A DNA stretch of 64,000 nt from Telmatactis stephensoni (GCA_029948255.1 JALIZF010001938.1:679501-743500), one strand, 5' to 3'; shown: positions 23,113 to 35,140, numbered from the stretch's first letter. Translations and numbers: made by a program. The notes: a model not told the origin generated them from the sequence alone.

Positions 23113-24713
23113 GAAGTTGCTATGAATCAATGACAATGCAGAAAGACAGCGATCAACCTGCCAACATGAAAGAAACAGAAAGTCACCTGAAGAAGAGTAT
23201 ACAATCTTTTGAGTCGTTATTTGATGACCTGGAGCAAGACCAATATAAGATATCAATTGTCGAAACGTTCATCCACGTCTACAAGACACTTGCACGTGTT
23301 TATGTTCAGACTCAACAGACGGAAGAAGCACTTCTCGTGTCAGATCGTGGACGAGCACGTGCTCTGAGGGATCTTATGACATTGAAATACAGAATGAACA
23401 AAGAAACGACAAAAAATAGTGGTATCATTGGAGTTAGCGACATTGAGATGATTTTGTCAACTTGTAATTTCGGCATTCTGTTTTATGCTTTACCAAGAGA
23501 TGACTTGACTGCTCATATTTGGGTTCTAGCACATCACAGTCCAATATATTTTCAGCGAAGTGAAACCAAAGCATTTGACTCCTCGTCGTCTGAGGATAAA
23601 TCAGAAGAAATTGATGAGAAATCAATCTTTGATCTTGTGAAAGAAAGCTACGACAAAATGAAGGTCAGGGAAGGAATAAAGTGTGAGGACAGGTCGCTGG
23701 GTTTACTCGAGGCTGAAGACCACGATATTGAAAACGAACCTGTGTCATCACAAGTTGCAGAGCAACACATCAAAAAAGGAAGAGAAATTGGCAAAGAGGT
23801 CAACAAAACGGATGCTCGATGTATATACGACGAAGATCACGACGAGAAGCCGTTGGAATTGCTATATGATGCATTAGTTGCTCCGGTAAACCACAAACTT
23901 GTTCAGGACGAGATTGTCATTATTCCTGATGGCACTTTAAACATGGTGCCTTTTGCAGCTCTCCAGGATCCCAAGACAGGACAATTTTTATCGGAAACCA
24001 AGCGCATTCGCCTGGCCCCTTCTTTAACCACTTTAAAAGTTCTCCAAGAATCCCCCGACGATCAACATTACAAGTCAGGCGCTTTAATTGTTGGAAATCC
24101 TGAAATTGGGAAAGTCAAGTTTGAAGGCAGCGAAAAATTGTTTACAGATTTACCTGGTGCAGAAGATGAAGCTAAAGAGATTGCCAAACTACTTGGAGTG
24201 GAGCCATTGACAAGAAGACAAGCAACCAAAGAAGCAGTCATCCAAAAGCTACGGCTTGGCGTGTCTGTTGTCCACTTTGCAGCACATGGAAGTGAAAATG
24301 GACAAATTCTTCTCGCTCCGTCTGCTTCGTCAGCAACGAACAGCATTCCAGAAGAGCAGGACTTCATCTTGACAATGAGAGAGGCACAAGATAGTGGTAT
24401 CCGAGCTCAACTTGTTGTGCTGAGCTGCTGTCACAGTGGTCGTGGTGAGATCAAGTCAGAGGGAGTTGTTGGGATGAGTCGAGCTTTCCTTGCTGCAGGA
24501 GCTCGTGCTGTAGTCGCATCACTGTGGGCCATTGATGACAACGCGACTAAAGTATTCATGTTGAAGTTTTATTCTCATTTAAAGAGAGGAGAGAGTACAA
24601 GCAAGAGCCTACAGCAAACAATGAAAGAAATGCGAGAAACTGAGAGGTACAACGAGCCAAGGAACTGGGCTGCCTTCTTTCTTATTGGTGATGACGTCAC
24701 CATCAGTGTATAA
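23113..24713 (+). CDS. TPR-CHAT protein, CHAT (caspase-like) exon
   Basis: This is the C-terminal exon of the same gene. With phase 1 joining, the first codons read G-SCYES and finish the last TPR, then frame continues through the ATG at 23130. Numbered from that ATG, residues 15-90 are a helical linker ending in EEALLVSDRGRARALRDLM, the usual entry into CHAT domains. Residues 145-240 are an acidic, lysine-rich, probably disordered insert. Residues 240-527 are the CHAT domain (caspase HetF associated with TPRs, clan CD). The motifs are IVIIPDGTLNMVPFAAL, HFAAHG with the likely catalytic H386, and LSCCHSGRG with the likely catalytic C434 (or C433). It ends with ASLWAIDD and a NWAAFFLIGDD strand, so the fold looks complete and the dyad intact. 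The full protein is about 1,273 residues. Known relatives are proteases, but substrate and role are unknown. Confidence 0.9.
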
Positions 24714-24906
24714 CTTGTCGTTTAAGTAGAACAGTGATGACTTAAATAGAAGACAAATTATATTAGGAAATGACTCATGTGCCCTTTTCAGAGTAATTTC
24801 ATGTGTCGTTTTTGTGGTTCTTAGATTACACGTGTGCAATGTTGCGTTTTGATTGGAGGGATTGACTTTGAATGTTTAAAGGCCAACATTGTGAACTTGA
24901 CGGTAT
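24714..24906. other. 3' flank of the TPR-CHAT gene
   Basis: Presumed 3' UTR and flank. No further coding sequence seen. Confidence 0.4.
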
Positions 24907-25640
24907 TTCAAAGTCCGCGCAATTAGTTCCAGTCCGAGGCGCAGGACTTTGAATTACAGTCAAGTCCGAATTGGAGGCCTTTGAACGACTTCTCAAACTC
25001 ATGAATTATTCGGGAGAAATCTTTGGTCAGATATTTACCCATTTTCTTATAACGAAAATATTGATTAATGGTTATGCACGCATAAAAGTTAGTTTCTATA
25101 AGATTTCAAAAAATTCCTTTCTGGTCAACGAGTTAGCTGGTGGCTCAGTGGTAAGCAATAGAGATTAGTAAGTTAGTGGTCGAACTGAATCTCGGTACTT
25201 GTTATAATGAAAATATTTCAGTAGTCCTAAACGCTTTTAAATGATAATGTAGATAAGGTACTATGTTTTTCTGAGCTAATATTTCTAAGAGTCACTATAG
25301 AAAGCGGTTACCAAAGTACATTTATGATATAATATAGATGGAATAAAACACCCACGGATTGCATGTCTGGAAATTATTTCCAAGTCCAAGGACTTTGAAA
25401 TCATTTCGATTTTTCAAAGTACTTTAGAGCGGACTTTCCGGGGTTTCAAAGTTCATCATGTGACCAATTTGAGACACCTGGTTGGTTGATTACCTCATGA
25501 ATAATTAATGAGTTTGAGAAGTAATATTTCAAAGCCGACAATGAGGACTGGATGGGATTTCAAGTCCGCGCAATTAGTTCCAGTCCGAGGCACAGCCGAG
25601 TCCAGTTCGAATTAGAGGCTTTGAAATGACTTCTCATGCT
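24907..25640. repeat. Repeat cluster with TTTCAAAGTCCGCGCAATTAG copies
   Basis: A segment starting TTTCAAAGTCCGCGCAATT and continuing AGTTCCAGTCCGAGG occurs at about 24907 and again at about 25559. In addition, 24977-25011 (ending CTCAAACTCATGAATTATT) is inverted near 25501-25538. The arrangement suggests two related MITEs or one broken foldback of about 0.6 kb. Confidence 0.55.
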
Positions 25641-26568
25641 CATTAATTGAGGGCAGTGCAGTTCAAATGTAATACCAGTGCAAAAATCTGCCACGCCAGT
25701 GCAAATTACATATGAATATACAGGTCCAAAAATCACTTATTTTTCTTGTTCTGCTATTGTAAATATTAACAAGCATTACATATACGGAGTTTTTTACTCA
25801 TTAAAGAACATGTAAAGTGGCAAAAACTTTGAGGATCTGGTTGACAGTTAAATTGAATGTTTGATGACTTGCGCGCGCTACTGACGCCATCACATCTAGC
25901 CTTTGAGTAAAATTTGTACATGGCATAAAAATTCATTATTCTTTGGACCCATTAATTATCGCACTCTAAAAGGTGTACATTTCGCTCGGAGTCAGTCTAG
26001 TTTGTTATAAGCCTTAGTCAACTCTCTCAGAGCAATTTGCTACTTTGCTTCTGTGCCTGGAAAGGACGAAGTCACAACATGACAAACACAGCTGAGAAAC
26101 ACCACTATATATGGCACTAGAACAAGCTACGCTTCGTGCATGTGCAGGATAGAGCGTGTCATTCAGTAAGGAGAACTGTTCTTGCATGTAAGTGCACGTT
26201 CACATGAAAAGAAAACCAAAGAGTTATTCCTACTACATAAGGGCACCCTCTCATGTGAACGGGCCCTTTATCATTAAAGCGTCTACAGATACAAAACAAG
26301 AAATACTAGAGTGAGACCGGAAATAGAACTGAATTCGTGATATCAACGCTTTACGAATTGATAACATTACCGTTATATTATATATTTATCTTCTTTTCGC
26401 TTTCGGTTTCAGCTGCTGTATAAAGATATCGTCGCACATGTTATTTACCTTATTTACTTGTTTTAGCGCCGCGGCACTTATTCTGGGACGACGCTTATAA
26501 ATGATTTAATAAGTGAAGCATTGTCTGATCATGACTGCATGACAATCAACACTACATTTAGGACACGA
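25641..26568. other. No gene seen
   Basis: Intergenic DNA. Its last part holds the 26413-26464 copy of a segment that recurs at the splice acceptor of the GPCR exon. No coding domain was recognised. Confidence 0.4.
26413..26464 (+). repeat. Direct repeat of the GPCR intron end, upstream copy
   Basis: TGCTGTATAAAGATATCGTC followed by GCACATGTTAT and TATTTACTTGTTTTAG closely matches 27189-27240, with a small insertion. The downstream copy ends in the acceptor of the GPCR exon. The upstream copy also ends in AG, in front of GC-richer DNA. Confidence 0.65.
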
Positions 26569-26638
26569 CACAGGAAACCCGGCTTTATTCAGCTATATTT
26601 CTATACTTTATCGAAACGCTAATATTGGGATTCCTGTG
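26569..26638. mobile_element. 70-bp mini-element, CACAGGAAACCC ends (copy 1)
   Basis: It starts CACAGGAAACCC and ends GGGATTCCTGTG, so the ends are inverted. A second, inverted copy of the whole unit lies at 26861-26930, with about three differences seen by eye. Confidence 0.7.
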
Positions 26639-26860
26639 ACATGAGATCATTAACTGTACGATCGCCATCCGGTAAGCATTTTACATGAGCGTGTAATATA
26701 AAAGCCGTTCGTAAACTGATAGGGAATTAAGTTATTGACTTTCGTAACGCATTCTCTAGTAATCATCTATTTTTGAATGTTACTAGACTGAGTGCGTTAC
26801 TGATTCGAATATAATCTCCATATCAAGCTACTGTTTCAAAGAACGCCCGATCTCATATAC

Positions 26861-26930
26861 CACAGGAATCCCAATATTAGCGTTTCGATAAAGTACAGAA
26901 ATATAGCTGAATAAAGCCGGGTTCCCTGTG
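26861..26930. mobile_element. 70-bp mini-element, CACAGGAATCCC ends (copy 2, inverted)
   Basis: Inverse of 26569-26638. The two flank a 222-bp spacer and could form a long hairpin. Confidence 0.7.
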
Positions 26931-27240
26931 GTGCAAAGAACACCTAGTGGTTTTAGCTAATGTTGTTGTCGTTATTGTTGTTGCTAAGGTCAAGGCTGCT
27001 TCGGTAATAACTGAAGGATAAGAAAAATCATTATACACTACCATTAGACTAATGCATGCCAACAGAACACGATCCGCCTCACTCTTGGCTAAACAGAACT
27101 TAAACCGCAAATCAGTGATAAACGCTAGTCCTTACACTCACCATATATGGAAAGTGTTCATGAATTGTCGATTCATTTAACTGATGACTTGCTGTATAAG
27201 AATAGCGTCGTACATGTTATCTATTTACTTGTTTTTCCAG

Positions 27241-28289
27241 GCAACGTAGCTCCTCCCGAGCTAGATTTTTCCAGAAACATTTGCCACTTTATCATTGTCA
27301 TCGTTGCCATGGTTTCCATTCTTAGCAACGTCCTCATTATTCACGTTGTCATGGTGAACCCGCACATGCGCACTACGGCTAACTATCTTATCGTCAACAT
27401 GGCGTGTGGTGATCTATGTGTGACTCTCGTTACTGCCATGGGAATGATGTACGTTGTAGAGGAAGGAAAGCTATGGTTGGTGGTTGGTGCACTTGGAGAG
27501 TTTTTGTGCAAGTCACTGTTAGCTTCCTTTTATGTTTCTATGCTTTGTTCTGTGTTCAGCTTTGTTGCTATAACCGCTGACCGATTCCTCGCAGTCACTT
27601 GCCCTCTCAAGTACAAAGTACATTCATCATGGTCCAAATTCGTTATCCCTGTTATTTGGCTTGCTTCCTTTGCTGTTCCTGCCAATTACGTATACACCAA
27701 GGTAACAATGTGCGTTTGGCCACAAGTCGGGAAGAGCTATTGCAATGTGGGACATTCTGAATTCGACGCAATATTTATTCTTTGCCTGGGCTATGTTTTG
27801 CCACACGTTGCCATGGTAATTCTTTATACTGCTATTGGCTACAAACTCTGGACGAGGCAAGTCCCTGGAGAGTGGGCGCAAAGAGTAACCACTGCCCAGA
27901 GAACAGCCAAGAAAGTTACTCGAATGATCGTCTGTATTCTCCTGGCATTTGACATATCCTGGGGTCCAGTATTCCTTGGTAAAGTCTTTGGGGCATTGTA
28001 TTATGCAGATGGCCATCTTAAGTATTTGATGTATTTGGCATTTAAGATGCTAATGATCTCTAATGGGACATTCAACGCTTTGATCTACGCCATATTTAAT
28101 GAGAACTTTAGACGAGCATTTCAACAAGTTTTGATCTGCAAGCCTTTCATATCAACCTTGAGAAGTGTTCAAAACGTGTTCAAGACACACAAGGTCAATG
28201 ACGAAAGTATTGCTAAAACCAAGTACACCACAGGAAGCCCAGTAGGGCTGCAAGGCATGTCAATTACTGCAGACAATTCAAAGGGATAA
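27241..28289 (+). CDS. Class A (rhodopsin-like) GPCR, neuropeptide-receptor type
   Basis: This is a seven-transmembrane receptor of the plasma membrane coupling to G proteins. The frame is open from 27147, but TATTTACTTGTTTTTCCAG ending at 27240 is an excellent acceptor, so the exon probably starts at 27241 and the first residues lie in an unseen upstream exon. Numbering from 27147, class A landmarks are N61 (TM1), D89 (TM2, NMACGDL), W110 in loop 1, C121 (TM3 disulfide), DRF at 145-147 in place of DRY, W171 (TM4), P219 (TM5), SWGP at 271-274 (TM6) and NALIY at 310-314 (TM7, for NPxxY). The C-terminal tail of about 60 residues is rich in S, T and K. The TM2 start RTTANYLIVNMACGDL and the DRFLAV motif fit cnidarian neuropeptide-type receptors. 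The ligand cannot be told. Confidence 0.88.
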
Positions 28290-29525
28290 ACATCACTATG
28301 AACGTATCATCAGTAGAAAGCACAATAATGCCGTAAAATCGCATGAGGTTTACACGTTAAAGTTTTTGACAAAGTAGATGTCATATGAATGGGTACTATC
28401 TACTTTACGTTATGGAGATACGGAACGCTGAGAACGGTCACGATACGTACTGAAAATACAGCCTGTTATGAACTGCCATCAGTTGATAGCCCTAATCTCA
28501 AAGTCAAGTTACGGAATCCGTCTCTCGTGTAAACGTAGTAGACTATCCTTTGCCGTTTTATTGATATGATGAGCATATTAGCGATGCTCCTCGTGGACCG
28601 AAGGAAGTTGAAAATACAGAGGAAACACATAGAAAATTCACTAAAACTGAAGAAGAAAACAACGCGCGCCAAAAATTTGTCACACTACGTGTTCGCTCGC
28701 TGTTCGTCTCCCTTTTAGTGCGCACGCAAAGAGGTTTAAACTGCGCGCTTGCTTACTACCTGCAGCACGAGTGCACGCCCTGGTCTCATTTTCGAGGACA
28801 CCAGAGCTGTTCTGAAGGTTTTCCTAGAAAATGTGATTCGTGATGCTGTGATGCTCAAACGTCAAGGACGAACCTTGTACGGATTTGGAGGATAGGCTAT
28901 TAGAGTTACATTCGTTAGTACAGTATGTACTAAGAAACATTGTGTTGTGGCTTGTTATGTGGACGCTTAATTAATAAGTTGATTTATTGATCGATTAATT
29001 AACGTGTTATTTCTGTATATAATGCAAGTCTCATATACGCCAAGGGCACGAATTTCTAGATGTATAGATACTAATCTCATGTAAAATATGTGATAAGCGG
29101 CAAGTCTTTACTGACGGAGTATATTTCCATTATGGAAGTTGTTCTGAAACTGTACATGTAAGACCTGTAATTTACAATGAATTTACGAACTAGTGATCAC
29201 TGTTTATTGTATTTATTCTGTCTATGCTGATTTATAAGAAGGGAACCGCTATATCTGTATGTGCTTCTAAATATTTTGATTTGATGTAATTCAGTTTAAG
29301 ATAATAAGTATCAGTGAGTTGAATTTAACTTTTTGAAATATCAAGTAAAGCAAGACAAAAGCCACTATGGATATAATCAGCTTGTAGAGATTTGAGTAGG
29401 GTGAAAGAAAAAATAGGACAGCTTTTTTTCTTTTCCACTGAAAATATCCATCCTCTGAACCCAGATAAATTTGTAAAACCATCTCAGTTTTTCACTGTTA
29501 TTCCTCTCGTCCAAATAAAACAGTC
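28290..29525. other. 3' flank of the GPCR; no further gene seen
   Basis: Presumed 3' UTR and intergenic DNA. A CpG-rich patch at about 28660-28770 (GCGCGCC, GTGCGCACGC) stands out in composition but shows no exon. Confidence 0.4.
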
Positions 29526-29714
29526 TAAGGCCCGGTTCACACGACGACATAATCATAAGCATAAGGTTTTTTTTACGGGTTCACACGCGCAACATAACGT
29601 CATAAGCATAAGCCGCATAAGCATAAGCATAAGAACATGGAAACGTTTTGTTTTCTTATGCTTATGCTTATGACTATGACTACATTGCTTATGTCGTCGA
29701 GTGAGCCGGGCTTA
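29526..29714. mobile_element. MITE with TAAGGCCCGGTTCACACGAC ends
   Basis: The left end TAAGGCCCGGTTCACACGAC and right end GTCGAGTGAGCCGGGCTTA are imperfect inverted repeats. The inside is filled with CATAAG repeats on one side and CTTATG on the other, making the whole element a large imperfect palindrome. Confidence 0.75.
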
Positions 29715-31742
29715 AGCTGCATGCGAGGTGCGTTTTCAAATTTCTATGAATTTATATAAAAAATCAACAACGAAGAGTAGATAAAGACTTGTAGTAAATA
29801 TCTACAATCCTGGCAAGGATCGTAGCTTCTACTCGTGCTGTTCTTTCGAATTTAAGATTTCCTAATAGGGATCATCAAAGCGTTCACGGTATTAAAAACG
29901 GCAATAAAGCATTCATGCTGTTGCCTAAAATTGTCTATATATATTAATAATTATCATTATTATTACTATCTCTTCGTCAAAGAGTAATGAATTAATTTTG
30001 CAGTCAAGAAAGTTTTAACCCTTTGATTTTGGGCAAAATCGGTCATTTTCAAAGCCCCTTACACTACCCCACCCCGCCCCACAAAGCAAACATGCCCCAA
30101 AACTCGCTCCATGCTATTGTTGCCCATCAGAAAACACTGGGAAACCGCACGTTAAAGAATTAAGAACAAACTTTCACTTTGGGACGGGTTTCAGCGAGAG
30201 AAATTGAAAACAACAACAACACAGAAGAAGAAACAAACAAATAAAACAAAACAGCTAGACAACAACAACAAAACCTGAATCATTCGAAATTCATTTATAC
30301 TCAAGTACGTTAAGGCCTGGGATGGGATTTGCCCAAAATAGACTAGGCGCATTTTCGAAAAATCAGACACCTGGAGGCATTTTGGGGTAGAGGCTGGTAA
30401 CATAACTATCATGAACTGATTTTTCATGCTGAATGCGAATCAATGACAGTTACCAAGACGCATTCTGCAATTTTATACGTGTAAACGACGTATTTTATAA
30501 ATTGCTACAGTCATTTCATACTGTTTTTTTTCATGTAATTCCAAAAGTTCCCAAACTTAAAAACAATGACCATAGCTGGAAAGAGCATATCAAAATCAGT
30601 AAAACTGTTAAGTTTGAAGGATATAAGTTGAAAAATCAAGGAGATACGAATTTTCACTGAAAAAAACAAATTTTGTATGAAAACACTTGTTGTTATGCAA
30701 GAGATACAAACAAATATCGATTCGAATAGCTACTTCCAGGGTCTTCAAGAGAACAACTCTCTTTAAGAAGCACATCTTCGATTTCTTAATTCTATATAGC
30801 ATGAATGTCTATTTGGTGTTTATGTTGTACACAGAGTCCCTATACCTTTTGCATGAAACGTGAATGGCTGATTTATTTTGACGTGAAACTTAACTTGATT
30901 TAAGGTCTAGAATATTTTTGCGTCCACGTGAAAGCAACTTTTGATTTTTTTGTGAACGTGAAAGAGATTTATAATTATCCGTGACGCATGAAAAGACCCA
31001 ATATTAATATTTTCGTGAAGTGAACCGTAGTCTTATTTACTTCGTTAATATTAACAGTGTACCAAGTACTTCTAGGGCGCTGAGTGACGAACTAGGCCGT
31101 TGTGGAGAGGAGCATGCCAACCAAGAATGGTAGACAACACAGTGTCATATTGATTGCAAAGATCTTGTAAATGTAATAATACGTGCAGGAACTGATATAA
31201 AGATGAATCAGTACAATCACGGTGAAGAGCTTGTCAATGGACGGCAAAGCTTGCGATATTAAAGAAACAACTTGTTCTGAAGGCAATGGCTTGTTGATGG
31301 ACAGATTGCAGTAAACAACGTAATGATCAGCTGATATGACCTGATGACAGGATTACGAACGAAAAAAAATTACTCGTAAATGACTCATCATCGTGTACTA
31401 GCGATTTTTATACGTGATTTCCTTAAATTTGAAAATTTCTTTAGCAAGATGATGGCCAACTGAAATTAGGTCTCAAAGGACCTATTAGAGTATTAGAGTA
31501 TAAACAAAGTCCCCAAACCTTATCATTATAAAACGTAAATCTTTGGAACAGTTCGATTCAATCAATATCTGATTTGCAATATACCGATTCTATTTATGTT
31601 CGAACGGGAAGGACTTGAGCACACATAGCAGAGCTAAAAGTTTGTCTTTGCCGAGAAACATCAATACATAGTTCGTGACCTCAGTTGCCGGCATGTTGAT
31701 GACTCCTTCCACGAATGAATAATATTCTGTTTCTCATGATAA
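29715..31742. other. No gene seen, A/T-rich
   Basis: There are no domain-bearing frames. It holds a C-rich patch near 30060 (CCCCACCCCGCCCC) and A-rich simple DNA around 30200-30270. A short open frame at 31661-31882 reads antisense through a mobile element and is not credited. Confidence 0.4.
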
Positions 31743-32798
31743 CTAGACGCACACGTGCGTTCACTCGTGCCTATGCCTGGAGCCCTTTTTAAGAGAGGCT
31801 CCAATGACCGGCTCCGTTCGTACTCTTCCCCTAGCCGTTTCACGCATTCTTCACCATTCCGGGAAATAGCTAACCGTAACAAATGACCTTTTTTGAATCG
31901 GCTAACTTAAACTAAAAAATATCTTGATTAGTTAGTTTGTCTGTCAACAGCTATTAGTGCCTTTGTCTTTCTATTATCATGCATAGGTATTAGATATCTC
32001 CAACATGCAAAAATATACCAGTTTTATATTCAACTTCTTATTTCACTATATATCTCAATTGTTTGCTGTAAAGACTTCTACAACGACGTTTTTGACACAA
32101 TAACAAAGCGTGTATTTTTTCGGCGTTCATGTTTCAGATGTTTTATCTATTACGTGACCAAACGCATCAGGTCAAATAGAGCCTTGATTCCATGAAAATA
32201 TATAAATAAATTGTCTGGCCAGAATTGTGTTAAAATTCATTACAAAAACGTCTCAAGATCTCTTGAATGCTTGAATGAAAAATATAATTGACTTGCCTCT
32301 ATATGCGTTCGTTTAGCAACATGTAGGGTGAGAAATTCGTAGATTTCCAGCTCAAAGGAATTGTTACGAGTCGCGAGAGCTTCAGTTTTCAAGTACTCCA
32401 TCGGAGTTCGATATTTGGTCAAAGTATTGGAGATCAAGCTCAAAATAACAGCCCATTCTGAAGCTCTTATAAGTGTCTAGGTATATCTCGAGTTAAAAGC
32501 TCCATTTTCTATTGTCTCACTGCTGGAAAAGCCTGTCTCTGAAAGCCATTTTTTGGGCTGTCCGCCATCTTGCATTCCTAAAGTTCCTGACTGGCGTTCA
32601 CTTCCAAGACCTTCGAAGAGTTCGCACTCGCTCAAAGGTGATGAATGAAGGGCATTGTTTCTTGCGCTCTGAACCAATCAGGAGCTTTAACACGTGACCG
32701 ATTGCGCAAGAAAGGCCTCTTTCTGTCGACGACCATAGGAAAAAAAAAACAGTTGCATTTTATAACCCGTTCCCGGCCTAAAGGCCTGGGCACGAGTA
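31743..32798. mobile_element. ACTCGTGCC element, single copy (about 1.06 kb)
   Basis: It starts CTAGACGCACACGTGCGTTC followed by ACTCGTGCC, and ends GGCCTGGGCACGAGTA, so ACTCGTGCC is present inverted at the far end. The same unit recurs at 44080-45099 and, complete or partial, several times at 59094-63355. No transposase is visible. Small minus-strand frames recur between copies but change residues and length freely. Confidence 0.75.
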
Positions 32799-33289
32799 AT
32801 AAACATAACCAGACTGTTGACCTTACAATATGAGAACTCAAAATCAAAGTCAAAATCGGTCCCCACAGCTTGTTACAACGGAAAAGGTCATTCAAAGACA
32901 ATGTTAGTGTATAGAGAAATCACAAAGACGATTTTCGTGAGGAAACTGACCCCCAGCCCCGTCAAAAACTTCGGACTCTTCAGTAGTAAACGAAATAAGT
33001 CAAAATCAGTCCCCACAGCTTGCTATAACAACGGAAAAGAAGGTCATTCAAAGACAGTGTTATTAGAGAAACCACAAAGACCATTTTCGTGAGGAAACTG
33101 ACCCCCAAGTGTTTTTAATGCTCATAAACTAACGCTACATGTTGCACTTGTTTTAACCTTCTGGTAAATTAAACTTTCATTATTGCATGCATTAGACGTT
33201 AATCATCGTAAATAGTAATGATTACTCCACATTTAGAAAGGGTTGGGGTTACGGTTGATAATCGACCATTGTTAGGATTGACAAAAGTT

Positions 33290-33960
33290 AGCCGGAAATA
33301 AAATGAAATGGTAGAATGATGATCTGTTAGTATGCGGGCTCAACCATGTTGATTGCTAACTCTAAAAAGAAAAAGCAATGAACAGCATGCAGTCGTGTTT
33401 TGTGGTGGCATCTGGCGTTGCTCTAGAGTGACCATTCTCAGAAACTGATGTGAGAGAATGGTAGAAAATCAGTACATGGACTCATGAGCAGGCAAATGGC
33501 CGAGCTTAGCAAAGTGGCAAACCACGAGAATATGTCCATCTAAAAGAAAACAGACTGCTACCGGTAGAGTGCTGACCTTGAATATAGCGTAATCAGGATT
33601 CGTTAGGATTATACTTATAGATAAATACTGTTGTCACTGACTGAAAATTTATAACTGACGTTTCTGCCGCTAAATCTCTGATCTAGTCTTCTTCAGTAAC
33701 AGTTGCTGACCTTCCATCTCTAAAAATGAACTTCAATTCTTAAATTGACAGTCATTTATCGCGTGGAGTTGTTTTTATAGCTTTGAAAACGGGTTGGTCC
33801 AAGCATAAGAGGCGGAACAATTTAGGTTATTCAGTTTTAAGTTCGAAGTATTCAAAACATCTGAACCCTCTGTAGCTGTCAACGATATTGATTTGTTTTT
33901 CTATTTTTGTATCTATGATTGATCAAGGCATAATAGGCGGAGAAACTCAAGTAGAGTTTT
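33290..33960 (-). pseudogene. Beta/gamma-crystallin locus relic without coding exons
   Basis: This inverted copy retains the upstream region up to the TATA box (33775-33960), the start of intron 2 just past the donor (33712-33775, CCACGCGATAAATGAC), most of intron 2 and the 3' flank. The equivalents of about 47039-47561 (5' UTR exon, intron 1, first coding exon) and about 47880-48255 (last coding exon) are missing. It cannot encode the protein. Confidence 0.6.
33545..33711. other. Copy C-specific stretch in crystallin intron 2
   Basis: This DNA has no counterpart in the same intron of copies A and B. GCTGACCTT occurs near both its ends as a direct repeat, so it may be a small insertion. No coding content. 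Confidence 0.35.
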
Positions 33961-34175
33961 CCGATTGAGCAGAATTATCACTTGTATCGAAATTTTTTCC
34001 CTGTAACTAATATCACTATTAGCATCACTTGCAGAACAATAGAAACACGCGAGCCATATCTTTTAGTTACGGACGACATTCTCTTCCAGGAAATTCCTTA
34101 TCTCAACAATGGTATGCACGCATCTAATGAAATAGTACAAAATGTCTAGTAGTTAGTCATATTTTGTGACTAATA

Positions 34176-34427
34176 GACGACTTTCAAAAATGGCGGGCTT
34201 ATTGTTCACGATACCGAGGCCAGAAAGGCCTCAAAAATCAACATCGTATCAAATGATTCTAAATATATAAAAATTATCCTGTAAAATGCACACAAAATAG
34301 GTATTTTAAAAGGAAAAGGAACACATCGTCTTTGATAGCAATAGAAGTGTCGCCACGCTTATTTTCTGGTAACAAGGCCTTTCTGGCCTCGTTCTCATGT
34401 ACTAGGCCGCCATTTTTGAAAGTCGTC
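34176..34427. mobile_element. Mariner-type MITE (GACGACTTTCAAAAATGGCGG ends)
   Basis: Inverted ends, GACGACTTTCAAAAATGGCG at the left and its complement at the right (GCCATTTTTGAAAGTCGTC), are flanked by TA on each side. Further inward, CCAGAAAGGCCTC is also repeated in inverted form. 252 bp, no gene. Confidence 0.75.
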
Positions 34428-34755
34428 TATAGTGTGAAACATTGTGCCGGAACGCAGGCGCGCGCTAGTCGTCAGGGATGTTGCGAAGTACAAGCGCATA
34501 CAGATATGCACTCAGCTACAATGTTTGCATTATTTTAGAGCAACTCTTTATATGTTAATCAAGACTAATAATATTTTTAATATATCCTATATTTCCCTGA
34601 TATGAATTCAAGGGCTGTATCAAGATATCGCCCTTGAATGAGGATTTAATACAGATATTGCCCTCATCCAATACTTTCCTCTAAGGTCATCTTACAAATT
34701 TTCTACTGATCCCGAAGTCATGTACTAAGTAGCAAATTTTGGTGAAAAATATGGG

Positions 34756-35140
34756 AAGCAAGGACGGCCGAGCGGTGAGAGCGCCGGTCTGTGACCTCTG
34801 TTGTCCCGAATTCAATTCCCGGACGGGGCGCTGACATGTGGCTTGAGTTTCTTGTTTGTTCTCTCCCTTGCTTCGAGGGTTTTTTTCTCGGGTACTCCAG
34901 TTTTTCCTCCCTCAGTAAAAAAACGAACTAGTTTCGATCGAAGCTGTGCTCCGCCATCAGTCATAGGTCGTATGGTGGCTGCTACGTGTATGTGTACGTA
35001 AGTTTGTATGTAAATGTGTAACTGTCTCGTAATGAAAGCGCACTTGTATACGGCACGTTGAGCTGCGCCCTTCGTAATTCAGCATTTATGCTGCAAGGAA
35101 GGGTGACGAGCTACACCAAATTTATTTTAATATTTTATTT
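34756..35140 (+). repeat. tRNA-derived SINE (Leu/Ser-like head)
   Basis: The head AAGGACGGCCGAGCGGTGAG (A box GGCCGAGCGGTGAGAGCGC) is followed by GAATTCAATTCCC (B-box like) and a GACGGGGCG acceptor-like segment, as in a class II tRNA. A body follows with CTTCGAGGGTTTTTTTCTCG and GGTACTCCAG. The 3' part has a GCAGCATTT-type hairpin (TTCAGCATTTATGCTGCAAGG) before a T/A-rich end. The end position is approximate. Confidence 0.6.
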
